Source: Accumulibacter sp.
GTDB taxonomy: Bacteria > Pseudomonadota > Gammaproteobacteria > Burkholderiales > Rhodocyclaceae
Direction of reading: 5' to 3'
Length of the DNA: 64,000 nucleotides
NCBI RefSeq assembly: GCF_036625195.1
Contig: NZ_JAZKUG010000001.1
Location: forward strand, 3,968,001 to 4,032,000
Shown here: piece after piece, positions 53,346 to 61,638 of the stretch
Numbering within the stretch: the first letter of the stretch is position 1
How the letters are laid out: each line of letters opens with the position of its first letter
Position numbers and translations under genes: made by a program
The notes under the pieces: generated by a model
Databases searched by the model: none
What the model was told of the DNA's origin: nothing
Seen by the model: only the letters and a program-made list of their open reading frames with translations

Positions 53346-53831
53346 TTATGCGGCGGCTCGGATGGCCGACGCGAGTGCCACGAAGTAGGTAGCGTCTGGC
53401 GTCCTGCCACCCAGGGCGCGATGAGGCCGTCGCTCGTTGTAGAAGCGTGCATAGGTACTCAGGTGGGCTTTCGCATCGGCGACGCTGTCATAGGCCTTGA
53501 GATGCACTTCCTCGTACTTGAGCGTCTTCCACAGGCGCTCGACAAAGACGTTGTCTCGCCAGGACCCCTTGCGGTGCATGCTGATCCGGATGCCATGCGC
53601 CTTGAGCATCCCGGTGAAGTCGCCGCTGGTGAACTGGCAACCCTGATCGGTGTTGAAGATCTCTGGGCAGCCGTGCCGGTGGATGGCTTCCCGGACCGCG
53701 TCCAGACAGAAGTCGGTCGTCAAGGTGTTGGACAGCCGCCAGGCGAGCACCCGCCGCGAGTACCAGTCGATCACGGCGAACAGCTAGATGAAGCCCCGGC
53801 GCATCGGAATGTAGGTGATGTCCGCCGCCCA
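53346..53831 (-). pseudogene. IS3-family transposase OrfB remnant
   Basis: It has the C-terminal rve/integrase core of an IS3-family OrfB: WAADITYIPMRRGF, stop codon, then FAVIDWYSRRVLAWRLSN, NTDQGCQFTSGDF, and the Glu in NVFVERLWKTLKYEEVH. It is cut at 53831/53832, where nif promoter sequence begins, and has an in-frame TAG just before the DWYSRR segment. It is therefore both truncated and nonsense-mutated. Confidence 0.88.
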
Positions 53832-53835
53832 CCTT

Positions 53836-53851
53836 TGTCGCGCTCCCGACA
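53836..53851. promoter_or_regulatory. NifA upstream activating sequence before the SIR2-like gene
   Basis: TGTCGCGCTCCCGACA is identical to the site at 20870-20885. It is about 180 bases before the predicted start of the SIR2-like transcript. It has lost contact with the duplicated nifH promoter because of the insertions. Confidence 0.8.
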
Positions 53852-53997
53852 AGGATGGCGACGTCTTCTGGTAAGGGTGACGGTCATCACCTGAGTGATC
53901 CGGGATGTCCCGGCAGTCACCACCGCTGCCCGCAGGAGCACGATGCAGGATGCTGCTCGCTGCAGCCGGCCCACGGTCGCGAGCTTGCTGGCTGGTC

Positions 53998-54012
53998 CGG
54001 CGCGCTTCTTGC
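53998..54012 (+). promoter_or_regulatory. Sigma-54-like promoter of the SIR2-like gene
   Basis: CGGCGCGCTTCTTGC matches TGGCACG-N4-TTGC at the invariant GG and GC with correct spacing and two mismatches in the -24 box. It lies 34 bases before the ATG. Copy A has TCGC in the -12 box and would be weaker or dead. Confidence 0.5.
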
Positions 54013-54045
54013 ATGGAAAGGCTGCATTCACGCGGAGAACACGCC

Positions 54046-54903
54046 ATGCCGACAATCCCCTCAAGCGCCCTCCTCGCATCCTGGCGATCTGGCCTCGCCG
54101 ACGGCAGCATCGTCCCCTACCTCGGGCCGGGCGTTCTCGCCGATGTCACCTCGCTCGTCGACGGCCGTGCCATACCCGCCACCAGCGAGCAACTGATCCT
54201 CGCCATGAATGGTGGCCGGCCAATGGCGCCGAAGCTGATGCATGAGTTTTCTCGCGCAGCGATGAATGTCGAGCTCAAGCGCGGCCGGAGTGCCGTGACG
54301 CGCTTTCTCGACAGCATTTACGCTGCGTCGCACTGGACACGCGCAGCGCTGCACGAGTGGCTGGCGACGCTCCGACCAGGCTATGTGATCGACACCAACC
54401 GCGACACCCAGTTGCTCGACTCCTATGCCGGGACGCCGCACGTGCTGATCCTCGGTTGCGCGCGCCTTGGCGGCACCGACCATCGCTTCCGTCTCTACGC
54501 CACGGACGGCAGCGGCTACCGCGCCATCTCGCCGACGGAGGCCGACACGGAACTGCCGCTGCTCTTCAAGCCGATGGGCGCGCCACTGCCGCAAGCGAGT
54601 TACATCGCCTCCGATGCCGACTATGTGGACTACATCACCGAGTTGATGGGTGGCTTTGCCGTTCCCTCGTTCGTCAAGGTGCGCCGTCGCGGCAGGCGCT
54701 ATCTCCTGCTCGGCGTGCGCCTCGATCGTGATACCGAACGCATGATCCTGGCCGACCTGGTGCACGACGCTGCAGTCGGACCCGCCGGTTGGGCGCTGAT
54801 CCCCGAGGCGAACGACAAGGAACGGCGTCTCTGCCAGCGTATCGGCATCGAAATCGTCGAGGCGGATGTGCGGGCGCTGCTTGCCGGCGCCGCAACCAGC
54901 TGA
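54046..54903 (+). CDS. SIR2-like domain protein divergent from nifH
   Basis: The protein has 285 residues; the ATG at 54046 has GGAG nine bases upstream. Features of SIR2-like (Sir2_2) NAD-binding domains are visible: N-terminal DGSIVPYLGPGVLADVTS in place of GAGxS, VIDTNRDTQLLDSYAG (the TNYD region), LLFKPMGAPLPQASYIASDA (the KLHG region, with the catalytic His not kept), and RRYLLLGVRLDRDTERMILA near the C-terminus. Its ancestral place is head to head with nifH, sharing a NifA site, so it is probably a NifA-regulated accessory of nitrogen fixation. Whether it hydrolyses or only binds NAD is unknown. Confidence 0.7.
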   Translation: MPTIPSSALLASWRSGLADGSIVPYLGPGVLADVTSLVDGRAIPATSEQLILAMNGGRPMAPKLMHEFSRAAMNVELKRGRSAVTRFLDSIYAASHWTRAALHEWLATLRPGYVIDTNRDTQLLDSYAGTPHVLILGCARLGGTDHRFRLYATDGSGYRAISPTEADTELPLLFKPMGAPLPQASYIASDADYVDYITELMGGFAVPSFVKVRRRGRRYLLLGVRLDRDTERMILADLVHDAAVGPAGWALIPEANDKERRLCQRIGIEIVEADVRALLAGAATS

Positions 54904-55164
54904 CTCGCCGGCGCAGCAGTCCAACGGCGATCGGTATACGAGAGCCGGCCTCCTCGCGACAACGAGCGCGACCTGTCGACCATCCGGCCCCGGGCTTGAG
55001 CCGGACACCGCCGCCGGTCGCGTGCGACGGACACAGCGACGACTGATCTCGCACGGACATCGTTACCCGACCGCGGCACTTGGCCCGTCACCGCGACTGC
55101 CGCCGGCGACCGATGGCCACCGCAGCCGCCGGGACCGTGCCGGCCCCGGCAACCGGAGACGCGG

Positions 55165-55539
55165 TCAGCGGCTCGGGTATTCGACGACGATGTCCTCGTC
55201 GCGGACGATGTACTGGCAGGCGAGGCGCCATTCTGTCGGCGGCAGGTCATCGACGTACATCTGTTCGATCTGTGCCTGCTTGATCTTGCCCAGTTCCTTG
55301 AGGACTGCGACCTCGCGCGCGTTCAGCGGACCACCCATGTGGCCGTACTTGCTGTGGCTGGCCTTGTCGACACTGCTGACCTTGACGAGGCAGGTACCGC
55401 ACTCGCCGTCACCACAGCAGAAATCGATCGGGACATGGTTTTCCCTGGCGAGCTTCAGAATGGTCTGGGTGTGGCTGCCGGCGACGGCGTAGACCGTTTT
55501 GTCCCGGTGCAGCGGACTGGAGAAGGTGATGTTGGGCAT
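55165..55539 (-). CDS. FeSII (Shethna protein II)-like 2Fe-2S ferredoxin
   Basis: The protein has 124 residues; the ATG at 55539 has AGGAG upstream. The sequence (MPNITFSSPLHRDKTVYAVA, cluster CCGDGECGTCLVKV, PLNAREVAVLKELGKI, final LACQYIVRDEDIVVEY) is collinear with Azotobacter FeSII. FeSII binds nitrogenase when oxygen rises and holds it in a protected inactive complex. The lysine-containing loop near the cluster is longer here. It is the last gene of the nifB-led minus-strand series. About 260 gene-free bases separate it from the SIR2-like gene. Confidence 0.8.
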   Translation of the reverse strand: MPNITFSSPLHRDKTVYAVAGSHTQTILKLARENHVPIDFCCGDGECGTCLVKVSSVDKASHSKYGHMGGPLNAREVAVLKELGKIKQAQIEQMYVDDLPPTEWRLACQYIVRDEDIVVEYPSR

Positions 55540-55577
55540 GGCAGGCTCCTGGTGAGTACAAGGGGTGGGACGAAAGC

Positions 55578-55865
55578 TCAAGCGGGCTGGACGACGATGC
55601 AACCACCCAGCACCTGCGCCTGACAGGCCAGACGGTGGCGGCGCGGCGCCAGGTTGTCCCGGAGCACCTGATGCTCGAGGACCGAAGGGGCAGCGAGGTG
55701 TTCATGGCCGGAAACGATCCTGGTCAGACAGGTACAGCACTCCCCTTCGCGACAGCCGTAAGGGATGCCGGCGCCGACCTTCTCCGAAACCTCGATCAGG
55801 CGGGTTCCCGCCGGCACGGTGACGGTGACGCCGATATCCTGGAAGGTGATGCTGGCCTTGGGCAT
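55578..55865 (-). CDS. 2Fe-2S plant-type ferredoxin
   Basis: The protein has 95 residues with the cluster motif CREGECCTCLTRIVSG and final Cys in RLACQAQVLGGCIVV. It starts MPKASITFQDIGVTVTVPAG. It is packed between the flavodiiron gene and the FeSII-like gene. It is likely an electron carrier to nitrogenase or to the flavodiiron protein, comparable to nif-linked FdxB-type ferredoxins. Confidence 0.85.
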   Translation of the reverse strand: MPKASITFQDIGVTVTVPAGTRLIEVSEKVGAGIPYGCREGECCTCLTRIVSGHEHLAAPSVLEHQVLRDNLAPRRHRLACQAQVLGGCIVVQPA

Positions 55866-55895
55866 GAGGTTTTCTCCGCTGGGTGGACTGGGAAA

Positions 55896-57170
55896 TCATG
55901 AGAGCTGCGCGAGATCGACGGTACGTGGCGTCGGGCGGCCCAGGAGGTGGAGCGCAACCTCACGCCCGAGATCGTGGCAGGCGGCAAAGTCTTCGCCGGT
56001 CGGCGCCAGGCGCGCCCGGACACCCGGCAGGGGAACGCGCAGCTTCAGGCGGCGCAGGCGGTCTTCGATCATCGGTACCGCCTCGCCGCTCCAGCCGTAC
56101 GAGCCAAAGGCCGCGCCCAGCTTGCCCTTGAGATCCACCACGGTCAGCGAGGACAGCAGGTCCCACACCGGCTTCACCGCATCACCGTTGATCGTCGGAC
56201 TGCCGAAGACGAGCGCGTCGGCTTCCTCGATGAGGTCGACGAAAGTGCCTGCATCACCACCTTCCAGGTCATACAGCGAGACACGCACCTCGCCGGCGGC
56301 CGTCGACGCCGATTCGGCTCCGGCCACCACGGCTTCCGCCATGCGGCGCGTGGCGCCATAGGCCGAGATGTAGAAGACCAACAGGGTCCTGGTCGCAACT
56401 CCGTGCGCAGCGGGCGCGGCAAGGGCGCGATAGCGGGCGACGTACTCGCGGGGATCGCGCCGCAGAATCGGGCCGTGCGCGGGAGCGATGATACGCAACG
56501 GCAGCGGTTCGATCAGGTCGAGCGCCTCGCGCACATAGGTGCGGAACGGGCGCATGATGTGTCCGTAGTAGTAATCGAAGGAGAAGCGGAAATCACCGAC
56601 CGCGTCATTGAACAGACGGCTGTCGCAATAGTGGCAGCCGAGGAAGTCGGCCGAGAACAGGACCCCTTCGGCCGCCAGCCAGGTGCACTGGGTATCCGGC
56701 CAGTGCAGGTACGGCGTGTTGAGGAATGCGAGTTGCCGATCGCCAAGATCGGCCCGGTCGCCGCTGCCGACGAAAGCGATCCGCCCCGCCAGATCTGCCG
56801 GGTCGAAAAGCCCCTTCAGCATCAGACGCGCCTGCGGCGAAACCAGCAGCGTCGCGCGCCGGGCGCGCCGCAGCAGCTCCGGCAGGGCGCCGGAGTGATC
56901 CGGCTCAAGGTGATTGAGGACGATGGTGGTGATTTCGTCGTAGTCGGCAATCGACTCCAGGCGGCGAAAGAAGGTTTCCGAGAAGCCGATCTTGACTGTG
57001 TCGATGATCGCCACACCATGGCTGCCACGCACCGCATAGGCGTTGTAGGTGGTGCCGTTGGCCGTGCGCAGGATGATGTCGAAGCGGCGCAGGTCGGGAT
57101 CGAAGGCGCCGATCCAGTGCACCCCGGCGGCGACGGGCACCGCTCGCTCAAGGTGGGCAGCGGGACTCAT
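55896..57170 (-). CDS. A-type flavodiiron protein (FprA-like)
   Basis: The protein has 424 residues. A metallo-beta-lactamase-like domain (about 1-255) keeps all di-iron ligands: HLEPDH, His in PYLHWPD, Asp in LFSADFLG and His in APAHGPI. A flavodoxin domain follows (about 265-400, LLVFYISAYGATRRMAEAVV). It reduces O2 to water or NO to N2O in the cytoplasm. In a nif operon the likely task is scavenging oxygen. I placed the start at 57170 (MSPAAHL), overlapping nifO by 23 bases; an ATG at 57227 is possible. Confidence 0.88.
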   Translation of the reverse strand: MSPAAHLERAVPVAAGVHWIGAFDPDLRRFDIILRTANGTTYNAYAVRGSHGVAIIDTVKIGFSETFFRRLESIADYDEITTIVLNHLEPDHSGALPELLRRARRATLLVSPQARLMLKGLFDPADLAGRIAFVGSGDRADLGDRQLAFLNTPYLHWPDTQCTWLAAEGVLFSADFLGCHYCDSRLFNDAVGDFRFSFDYYYGHIMRPFRTYVREALDLIEPLPLRIIAPAHGPILRRDPREYVARYRALAAPAAHGVATRTLLVFYISAYGATRRMAEAVVAGAESASTAAGEVRVSLYDLEGGDAGTFVDLIEEADALVFGSPTINGDAVKPVWDLLSSLTVVDLKGKLGAAFGSYGWSGEAVPMIEDRLRRLKLRVPLPGVRARLAPTGEDFAACHDLGREVALHLLGRPTPRTVDLAQLS

Positions 57171-57639
57171 CGGCCTGTTGGTCGTCGAAGCGGCAGGGAT
57201 GGGCGGCGCCACCAGCCGTCTGCGCATGGAAGGTAGTTACCCCGCCGCGATTGCGCCGGCAGGCTTCGAGGTCGCCGGCCGGCAGCTCGCGCAGGCCGAT
57301 CCAGGCGTCGATTGCCGCTACGTCGAAACCCACCTGCCGTTCTTCGCCGACCTGCAGCAGCGGCCGCCGGATCAGCAAGGGGTTATGCCGCAACAGCGCC
57401 AGTGCGCTCCGCTCATCGAGTTCGTGGGGCACGATGGTCCCGGCCCTGATCGCTGGCGCCGCCGGGTTGAACCACTCGGCGACCGGCAAGTCGGCGAGAA
57501 ACTCGAGCAGGCGCACATTGCTCCAGAACTGCCCGCGCAGGTCGCGGACCACCAGTTGGTGCCCGGAAGCCACCAGCAGGGCCTTCTGGCGGGCGTTGCC
57601 CGCACAGCCGGCCTTCTCGTAGAAAATGATCTCGGCCAT
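57148..57639 (-). CDS. nifO: NifO, ArsC/Spx-like nitrogenase-associated protein
   Basis: The protein has 163 residues with a thioredoxin-like ArsC fold (MAEIIFYEKAGCAGNARQKA, VRDLRGQFW, FLADLPVAEWFNPAAPAI, HNPLLIRRPLL). It matches the family called nitrogenase-associated protein, NifO. It has a single Cys in the CxxN position instead of the arsenate reductase active site. It sits in its usual place after nifB and a ferredoxin. A role in molybdenum partitioning has been proposed for NifO in Azotobacter. Confidence 0.82.
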   Translation of the reverse strand: MAEIIFYEKAGCAGNARQKALLVASGHQLVVRDLRGQFWSNVRLLEFLADLPVAEWFNPAAPAIRAGTIVPHELDERSALALLRHNPLLIRRPLLQVGEERQVGFDVAAIDAWIGLRELPAGDLEACRRNRGGVTTFHAQTAGGAAHPCRFDDQQADESRCPP

Positions 57640-57641
57640 GC

Positions 57642-57920
57642 TCAGCGCCCCGCAATCTCGGCCTGCGCCGCGGCCCAGCGCGCCGGCGGGATGCCGGTCA
57701 GCGAACCCGGCGGGTTCAGTGCTTCGCCGAGTTCGTTGATGATCGCTCCTTCGATCGGGCAGATGCTGGCGCATTGCGCTTCGGCAAAATCGCCGCTGCA
57801 TTCGGTGCATTTGTCGGCGTCGATCAGAAAGTGCGGGGTCGCCGCCTGGATGGCCTGCTGCGGGCAGAGCGGTTCGCAAGCCCAGCAATTGACGCAGCCT
57901 TCGATGATTTCGAGGGCCAT
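57642..57920 (-). CDS. fdxN: nifB-linked 2x[4Fe-4S] ferredoxin
   Basis: The protein has 92 residues; the ATG at 57920 follows GAGGAGG. Two cluster motifs are present, CVNCWACEPLCP and CTECSGDFAEAQCASICP, with the inserted loop seen in nif ferredoxins. A ferredoxin in this place (FdxN) supplies electrons to NifB in cofactor synthesis. It lies ten bases after nifB. Confidence 0.85.
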   Translation of the reverse strand: MALEIIEGCVNCWACEPLCPQQAIQAATPHFLIDADKCTECSGDFAEAQCASICPIEGAIINELGEALNPPGSLTGIPPARWAAAQAEIAGR

Positions 57921-57930
57921 GTTCGCCTCC

Positions 57931-59448
57931 TCACGCGCGCTTTGCCGCGATCTGCCCGACAGCCAACTTGCCGGCCGCCAGCATCTCGTTCCACACCGCC
58001 ATGACGGCCTCCTCGGTCGCTTGCATGGCGTACTCGCCGTTCGGCTGAATTCCTGCCGCCTCGAGTTGCCCCCAGGGTTCAAAGCCGATGCGTGAGCAGA
58101 GGACGACTTCGCAGTCGGCGAGCGCCCGGATCGTCGCTGCCAGCACCGCCTCGGCATCGCCACAGCTCTGGTCACCGGCGCAATACGACTCCGCCTTGCG
58201 GTGACCGACCAGGCGGGCGCCGTCTGCCGAGGCTTCGTATACCAGGAACTCCCTGGCGTGCCCGAAGTGCACGGCGACCAGCCCGTTCTTCGCCGCCACC
58301 GCCATCAGCACCGGCCGGCCGACCGGCGGCGCCGATTTCGCGACGTGCGGCTGGATTCTGATCACCTGCGGTGCTGTCGCGGCCGCCGGCGCGTGTGCTC
58401 TGGCGCGTTTCTCGGCCAGTTCGGCGGCGATCTGCGCGCGCAACTCGGCACGCACGACCATCGCCGCCTCGTAGTCGATCTCCATGGCCTCGATCTTGTC
58501 GAGCGTGAACTCGGCGCCGCGATCCTCGCCGAGCAGGCCGACCGCATCGGCGCGGCACTGACGACAGTGGCGCATCATGTTCATGTCCCCGGCGCAGGCA
58601 TCCTGCAGGGCCTTGAGTTCGGCCGGCTGCGGGCTGCGCTGGCCCATCACCCCGTAGAAGGTGCCGTGCTCGGCCTCGGCGATCAAGGGCATGACGTTGT
58701 GCAGGAAGGCACCCTTGGCCTTGACGATCCTCGACACCTCCGGCAAATGGGCATCATTGACGCCGGGAATGAGTACCGAGTTCACCTTCACCAGGATGCC
58801 GCGCGCGGTCAGCATCTCCAGGCCCTTCTGTTGCTGCGCGATGAGGATCGCCGCCGCCTCGTGGCCGAAGACGCGCCGGTTCTTCCAGAATATCCACGGA
58901 TAGATCCTGGCGCCGACCGCCGCGTCCACGCAGTTGATGGTGATGGTGACGTGGTCGATGTTGCAGCGGGCGAGCTCCTCGACGTAGTCGGGCAAGACGA
59001 GGCCGTTGGTCGACACGCAAAGCTTGATGTCCGGTGCCTTCAGCGCCAACTGCCGAAAGGTCTCGAAGGTGCGCTCAGGATTGGCGAGCGGATCGCCGGG
59101 ACCGGCGATGCCGAGCACGCTCATCTGCGGGATCGTCGCCGCCACCGCCAGGGTCTTCCTGACCGCCTGGTCCGGCGTCAGCACCTCGGAAACCACGCCC
59201 GGCCGCGACTCGTTGGCACAGTCGTACTTGCGATTGCAGTAGTGACACTGGATGTTGCAGGCCGGTGCCACGGCCACGTGCATGCGCGCGAAGTAGTGGT
59301 GGGCGTCTTCCGAGTAGCAGGGGTGATCCTGCACCCGGGCGCGGACGGCGTCCGACAGAGCGTCCATCTGCCGGGCCGTGGAGCCGCAACTACCGGCGCT
59401 GCAGCTGGCGGCCGCGGGCGGCGAGGGTTCGATGACAGGCAGATCCAT
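57931..59448 (-). CDS. nifB: NifB, radical SAM FeMo-cofactor core synthase
   Basis: The protein has 505 residues. The radical SAM cluster Cys64, Cys68 and Cys71 lie in ACNIQCHYCNRKYDC, followed by SAM-site GIAGPGDPLANPERTFET. The NifB cysteines are in MRHCRQCRADAVGLLGED. A C-terminal NifX-like domain (about 380-490, VAVHFGHAREFLVYEASADG) binds NifB-co. It makes the 8Fe-9S-C precursor (NifB-co). It is the first gene of a six-gene minus-strand unit, behind a consensus sigma-54 promoter and a NifA site. Confidence 0.97.
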   Translation of the reverse strand: MDLPVIEPSPPAAASCSAGSCGSTARQMDALSDAVRARVQDHPCYSEDAHHYFARMHVAVAPACNIQCHYCNRKYDCANESRPGVVSEVLTPDQAVRKTLAVAATIPQMSVLGIAGPGDPLANPERTFETFRQLALKAPDIKLCVSTNGLVLPDYVEELARCNIDHVTITINCVDAAVGARIYPWIFWKNRRVFGHEAAAILIAQQQKGLEMLTARGILVKVNSVLIPGVNDAHLPEVSRIVKAKGAFLHNVMPLIAEAEHGTFYGVMGQRSPQPAELKALQDACAGDMNMMRHCRQCRADAVGLLGEDRGAEFTLDKIEAMEIDYEAAMVVRAELRAQIAAELAEKRARAHAPAAATAPQVIRIQPHVAKSAPPVGRPVLMAVAAKNGLVAVHFGHAREFLVYEASADGARLVGHRKAESYCAGDQSCGDAEAVLAATIRALADCEVVLCSRIGFEPWGQLEAAGIQPNGEYAMQATEEAVMAVWNEMLAAGKLAVGQIAAKRA

Positions 59449-59496
59449 GGCGAGCTTCCCTGGTGATTTCTCGGGTTTCGAGGCACCAGGGATACA

Positions 59497-59511
59497 GCAA
59501 CTGGCGTGCCA
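59497..59511 (-). promoter_or_regulatory. Sigma-54 promoter of nifB
   Basis: On the minus strand TGGCACGCCAGTTGC is a perfect match to TGGCACG-N4-TTGC. Predicted transcription start is near 59486, 38 bases before the nifB ATG. Confidence 0.92.
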
Positions 59512-59568
59512 GGCCGGTCGGCTCGCTCAAGTCATTGAAAATCCAGTTCCGTCCAGATTCGCCCGCGA

Positions 59569-59584
59569 TGTTGCAAACACGACA
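59569..59584. promoter_or_regulatory. NifA upstream activating sequence of nifB
   Basis: TGTTGCAAACACGACA is TGT-N10-ACA, centred about 90 bases before the predicted nifB transcription start, an ideal distance for NifA looping. Confidence 0.8.
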
Positions 59585-59764
59585 ATGGCGGAATGACGAC
59601 CTGCGGCGGCGACCCGCGTCGCCTGCGCCCGTGCGACAGCCGAGAAGGAACAGGCTTGGAGATTGACGCCGTCTGGCGAGGTCCCTACACTCGCTGAACA
59701 ACCGTTGGATTCCCTATCCCTCGTCGCCAATCTGGCGCAAGCTACTTCGCAGGAGAGACCAAGC

Positions 59765-59950
59765 ATGGGCTCTATGAGCGAACTCATGGACCGAGCACGA
59801 CACCGCATCAGCGTTGGCGACTATCACAAGATGGCCGATGCCGGTGTGCTCGGGACGCTTGGGCAGCCCGCGTACAATTGTGGTGGGGTGTTTCTTCTTG
59901 CCGCAGTGCGATGCCGGGTTACGGGATATGGAGAAACCCTGCCCTTTTAG
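59765..59950 (+). pseudogene. Uma2-family (DUF820) gene stub
   Basis: It begins MGSMSELMDRARHRISVGDY HKMADAGVL after a GGAGAGACC ribosome site, matching the N-terminus of Uma2-family nuclease-like proteins. After about 27 residues the sequence loses all resemblance (GTLGQPAYNCGG) and stops at 59950. Truncated remnant between nifB and nifA; the remaining bases to 60030 hold nothing recognisable. Confidence 0.6.
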
Positions 59951-60030
59951 CGAAGCAGTCGGGGACAGAGCGCGGTTGTCCGCCCGTTACGCGGCGACTT
60001 CCATAACATGAACGAAATGTGGCCGCGAGA

Positions 60031-61638
60031 TCAGATCTGCTTCATCTCGATGTTGAGGATCTGCACCCGGTAGGCGATCTGCCGCGGCGTCATGCCGAGC
60101 AGGCGGGCGGCGCGTGCCTGCACCCAGCCGGCGCGTTCGAGCGCAGCGATCACGCGCTCGCGTTCGCTGGGTTCGGCGGTGGGCTCGCTGTCGTCGTCGG
60201 CCCCAGCGGCCGCCTGGGCGCCGGCACTCGGTAGCGCGACGGTGCTGCTAGGGTGACTGGGCAGAGGCGCCGGCGCCGCGCCAGTCGGGCGTCTGCCGCT
60301 GCGCTCGCGCACCCTGTCGATGCGGATCAGGTCGGCGTCGATCTCGCCGCTTTCCGACATCACGGCGGCACGCTCGAGGCAGTTCTCCAGCTCCCGCACG
60401 TTGCCTGGCCAGTGGTGCTGCATCAGGCGCCGCTGTGCGCCGCCGGTGAGGCGCAAGGGCCGGCGCTGCAGGGTACCCAGACGTTCGAGCAGGTGTCTGG
60501 CGATCTTCGGCAGATCCTCGATGCGCTCGCGCAGCGGCGGCAACACGATGGGCATCACGTTGAGACGGTAGTACAGGTCCTCGCGGAACTGACCGGCATC
60601 GACCGCCACTTCGAGGTCGCGATGCGTGGCGGCAAGCAGCCGCACGTCGAGTTTCAGTGTCCGACCGCCGCCAACCCGCTCGAGTTCGCCCTCCTGCAGG
60701 ACACGCAACAGCTTGGCCTGAAAGGCCGGAGAGACGTCGCCGATCTCGTCGAGAAAGAGCGTGCCGCCGTCGGCCATCTCGAAGCGCCCCTTGCGCGAAC
60801 TCACGGCGCCGGTGAAGGCACCCTTCTCATGCCCGAAAAGTTCCGATTCCAGCAGGTTCTCGGGCAAGGAGGCACAGTTGAGACGCACGTAGGGGCCGCG
60901 TGCACGTGGTGAGTTGTAGTGGATGGCGTTGGCGATCAGCTCCTTGCCGGTACCGGTCTCGCCGCGGATCAGGACCGTCGTTGACCACTTGGCAACCATG
61001 CGGACCTGGTCGAAGACGCGCATCATGACCGGCGAGTGGCCAACGAGGTTGCCGAAGCCCGGACGGTGACGCAGGGCGTGGCGCTGTGGCTCGCGCTCCT
61101 CGTCGAGCGGGCGGCCCTCCTGGCTGACGGCGAGCGACAGCCGGACGTGCTGCGCGATCAGATCGGCGAGCAGCTCGACAAAGCGGACCCGCTCGTCGAG
61201 CAAGCCATCGTCCGGCGCATCGGGCTGCACCGCCAGCACACCCTGCAGCGTCCCACCAAGACGAATCGGGACGGCAATGAATGGCAGCTCGCGCTCATAC
61301 AGGCCGAGCCGGTTCAGGAACCACGGATCCGCTCCGACCTGTGCGATCGCACAAGACTTGCCGGTCTCAAGGATGCGGCCAAGCAGCCCCTCGCCCGCCC
61401 GGTAGGAGACCGCCTGGAGATCATCGTGATCGAGACCATGCGCGGCGTGCACGCGCAGGTCGCCGCTCTCGGAATGGGCGACGGCGATCAGGCCGCGACT
61501 CAAGTGACCACTGATCTCCAGTGTGCGCAGCACTTCGCGCAGGGTCTGCGGCGCATCGAGCGCGCGCGCCAGCAACTGTCCGACGCGCGCGAGGATCGCA
61601 AACTGGGACTGCAGCAGCGATGCCGAGCGCTCGTTCAT
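60031..61638 (-). CDS. nifA: NifA, sigma-54-dependent activator of nif genes
   Basis: The protein has 535 residues. The N-terminal GAF domain (about 15-170) is followed by a AAA+ domain: Walker A GETGTGKE at 226-233, sigma-54-contacting GAFTGA at 273-278, Walker B LFLDEIG. A Pro/Ala-rich linker leads to a Fis-type helix-turn-helix (VQARAARLLGMTPRQIAYRV) at the C-terminus. No CxxxxC oxygen-sensing motif lies between the last two domains, which fits control by the partner NifL. It would activate the sigma-54 promoters seen at 20757, 59497 and 63419. Its start overlaps the nifL stop (ATGA). Confidence 0.97.
   Translation of the reverse strand: MNERSASLLQSQFAILARVGQLLARALDAPQTLREVLRTLEISGHLSRGLIAVAHSESGDLRVHAAHGLDHDDLQAVSYRAGEGLLGRILETGKSCAIAQVGADPWFLNRLGLYERELPFIAVPIRLGGTLQGVLAVQPDAPDDGLLDERVRFVELLADLIAQHVRLSLAVSQEGRPLDEEREPQRHALRHRPGFGNLVGHSPVMMRVFDQVRMVAKWSTTVLIRGETGTGKELIANAIHYNSPRARGPYVRLNCASLPENLLESELFGHEKGAFTGAVSSRKGRFEMADGGTLFLDEIGDVSPAFQAKLLRVLQEGELERVGGGRTLKLDVRLLAATHRDLEVAVDAGQFREDLYYRLNVMPIVLPPLRERIEDLPKIARHLLERLGTLQRRPLRLTGGAQRRLMQHHWPGNVRELENCLERAAVMSESGEIDADLIRIDRVRERSGRRPTGAAPAPLPSHPSSTVALPSAGAQAAAGADDDSEPTAEPSERERVIAALERAGWVQARAARLLGMTPRQIAYRVQILNIEMKQI

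Larger units (their letters stand above)
53832..54118. repeat. Copy B of the nif promoter region, part 3
   Basis: It corresponds to 20867-21111 with about 40 extra bases near 53935-53975 and scattered differences. It carries the UAS and the start of the intact SIR2-like gene. The left edge abuts the IS3 remnant. Confidence 0.88.

Noticed and set aside
54061..55008. A 315-codon minus-strand frame opposite the SIR2-like gene
   Set aside because: The plus-strand gene has family features, start signals and a conserved duplicate start; the other strand has none.
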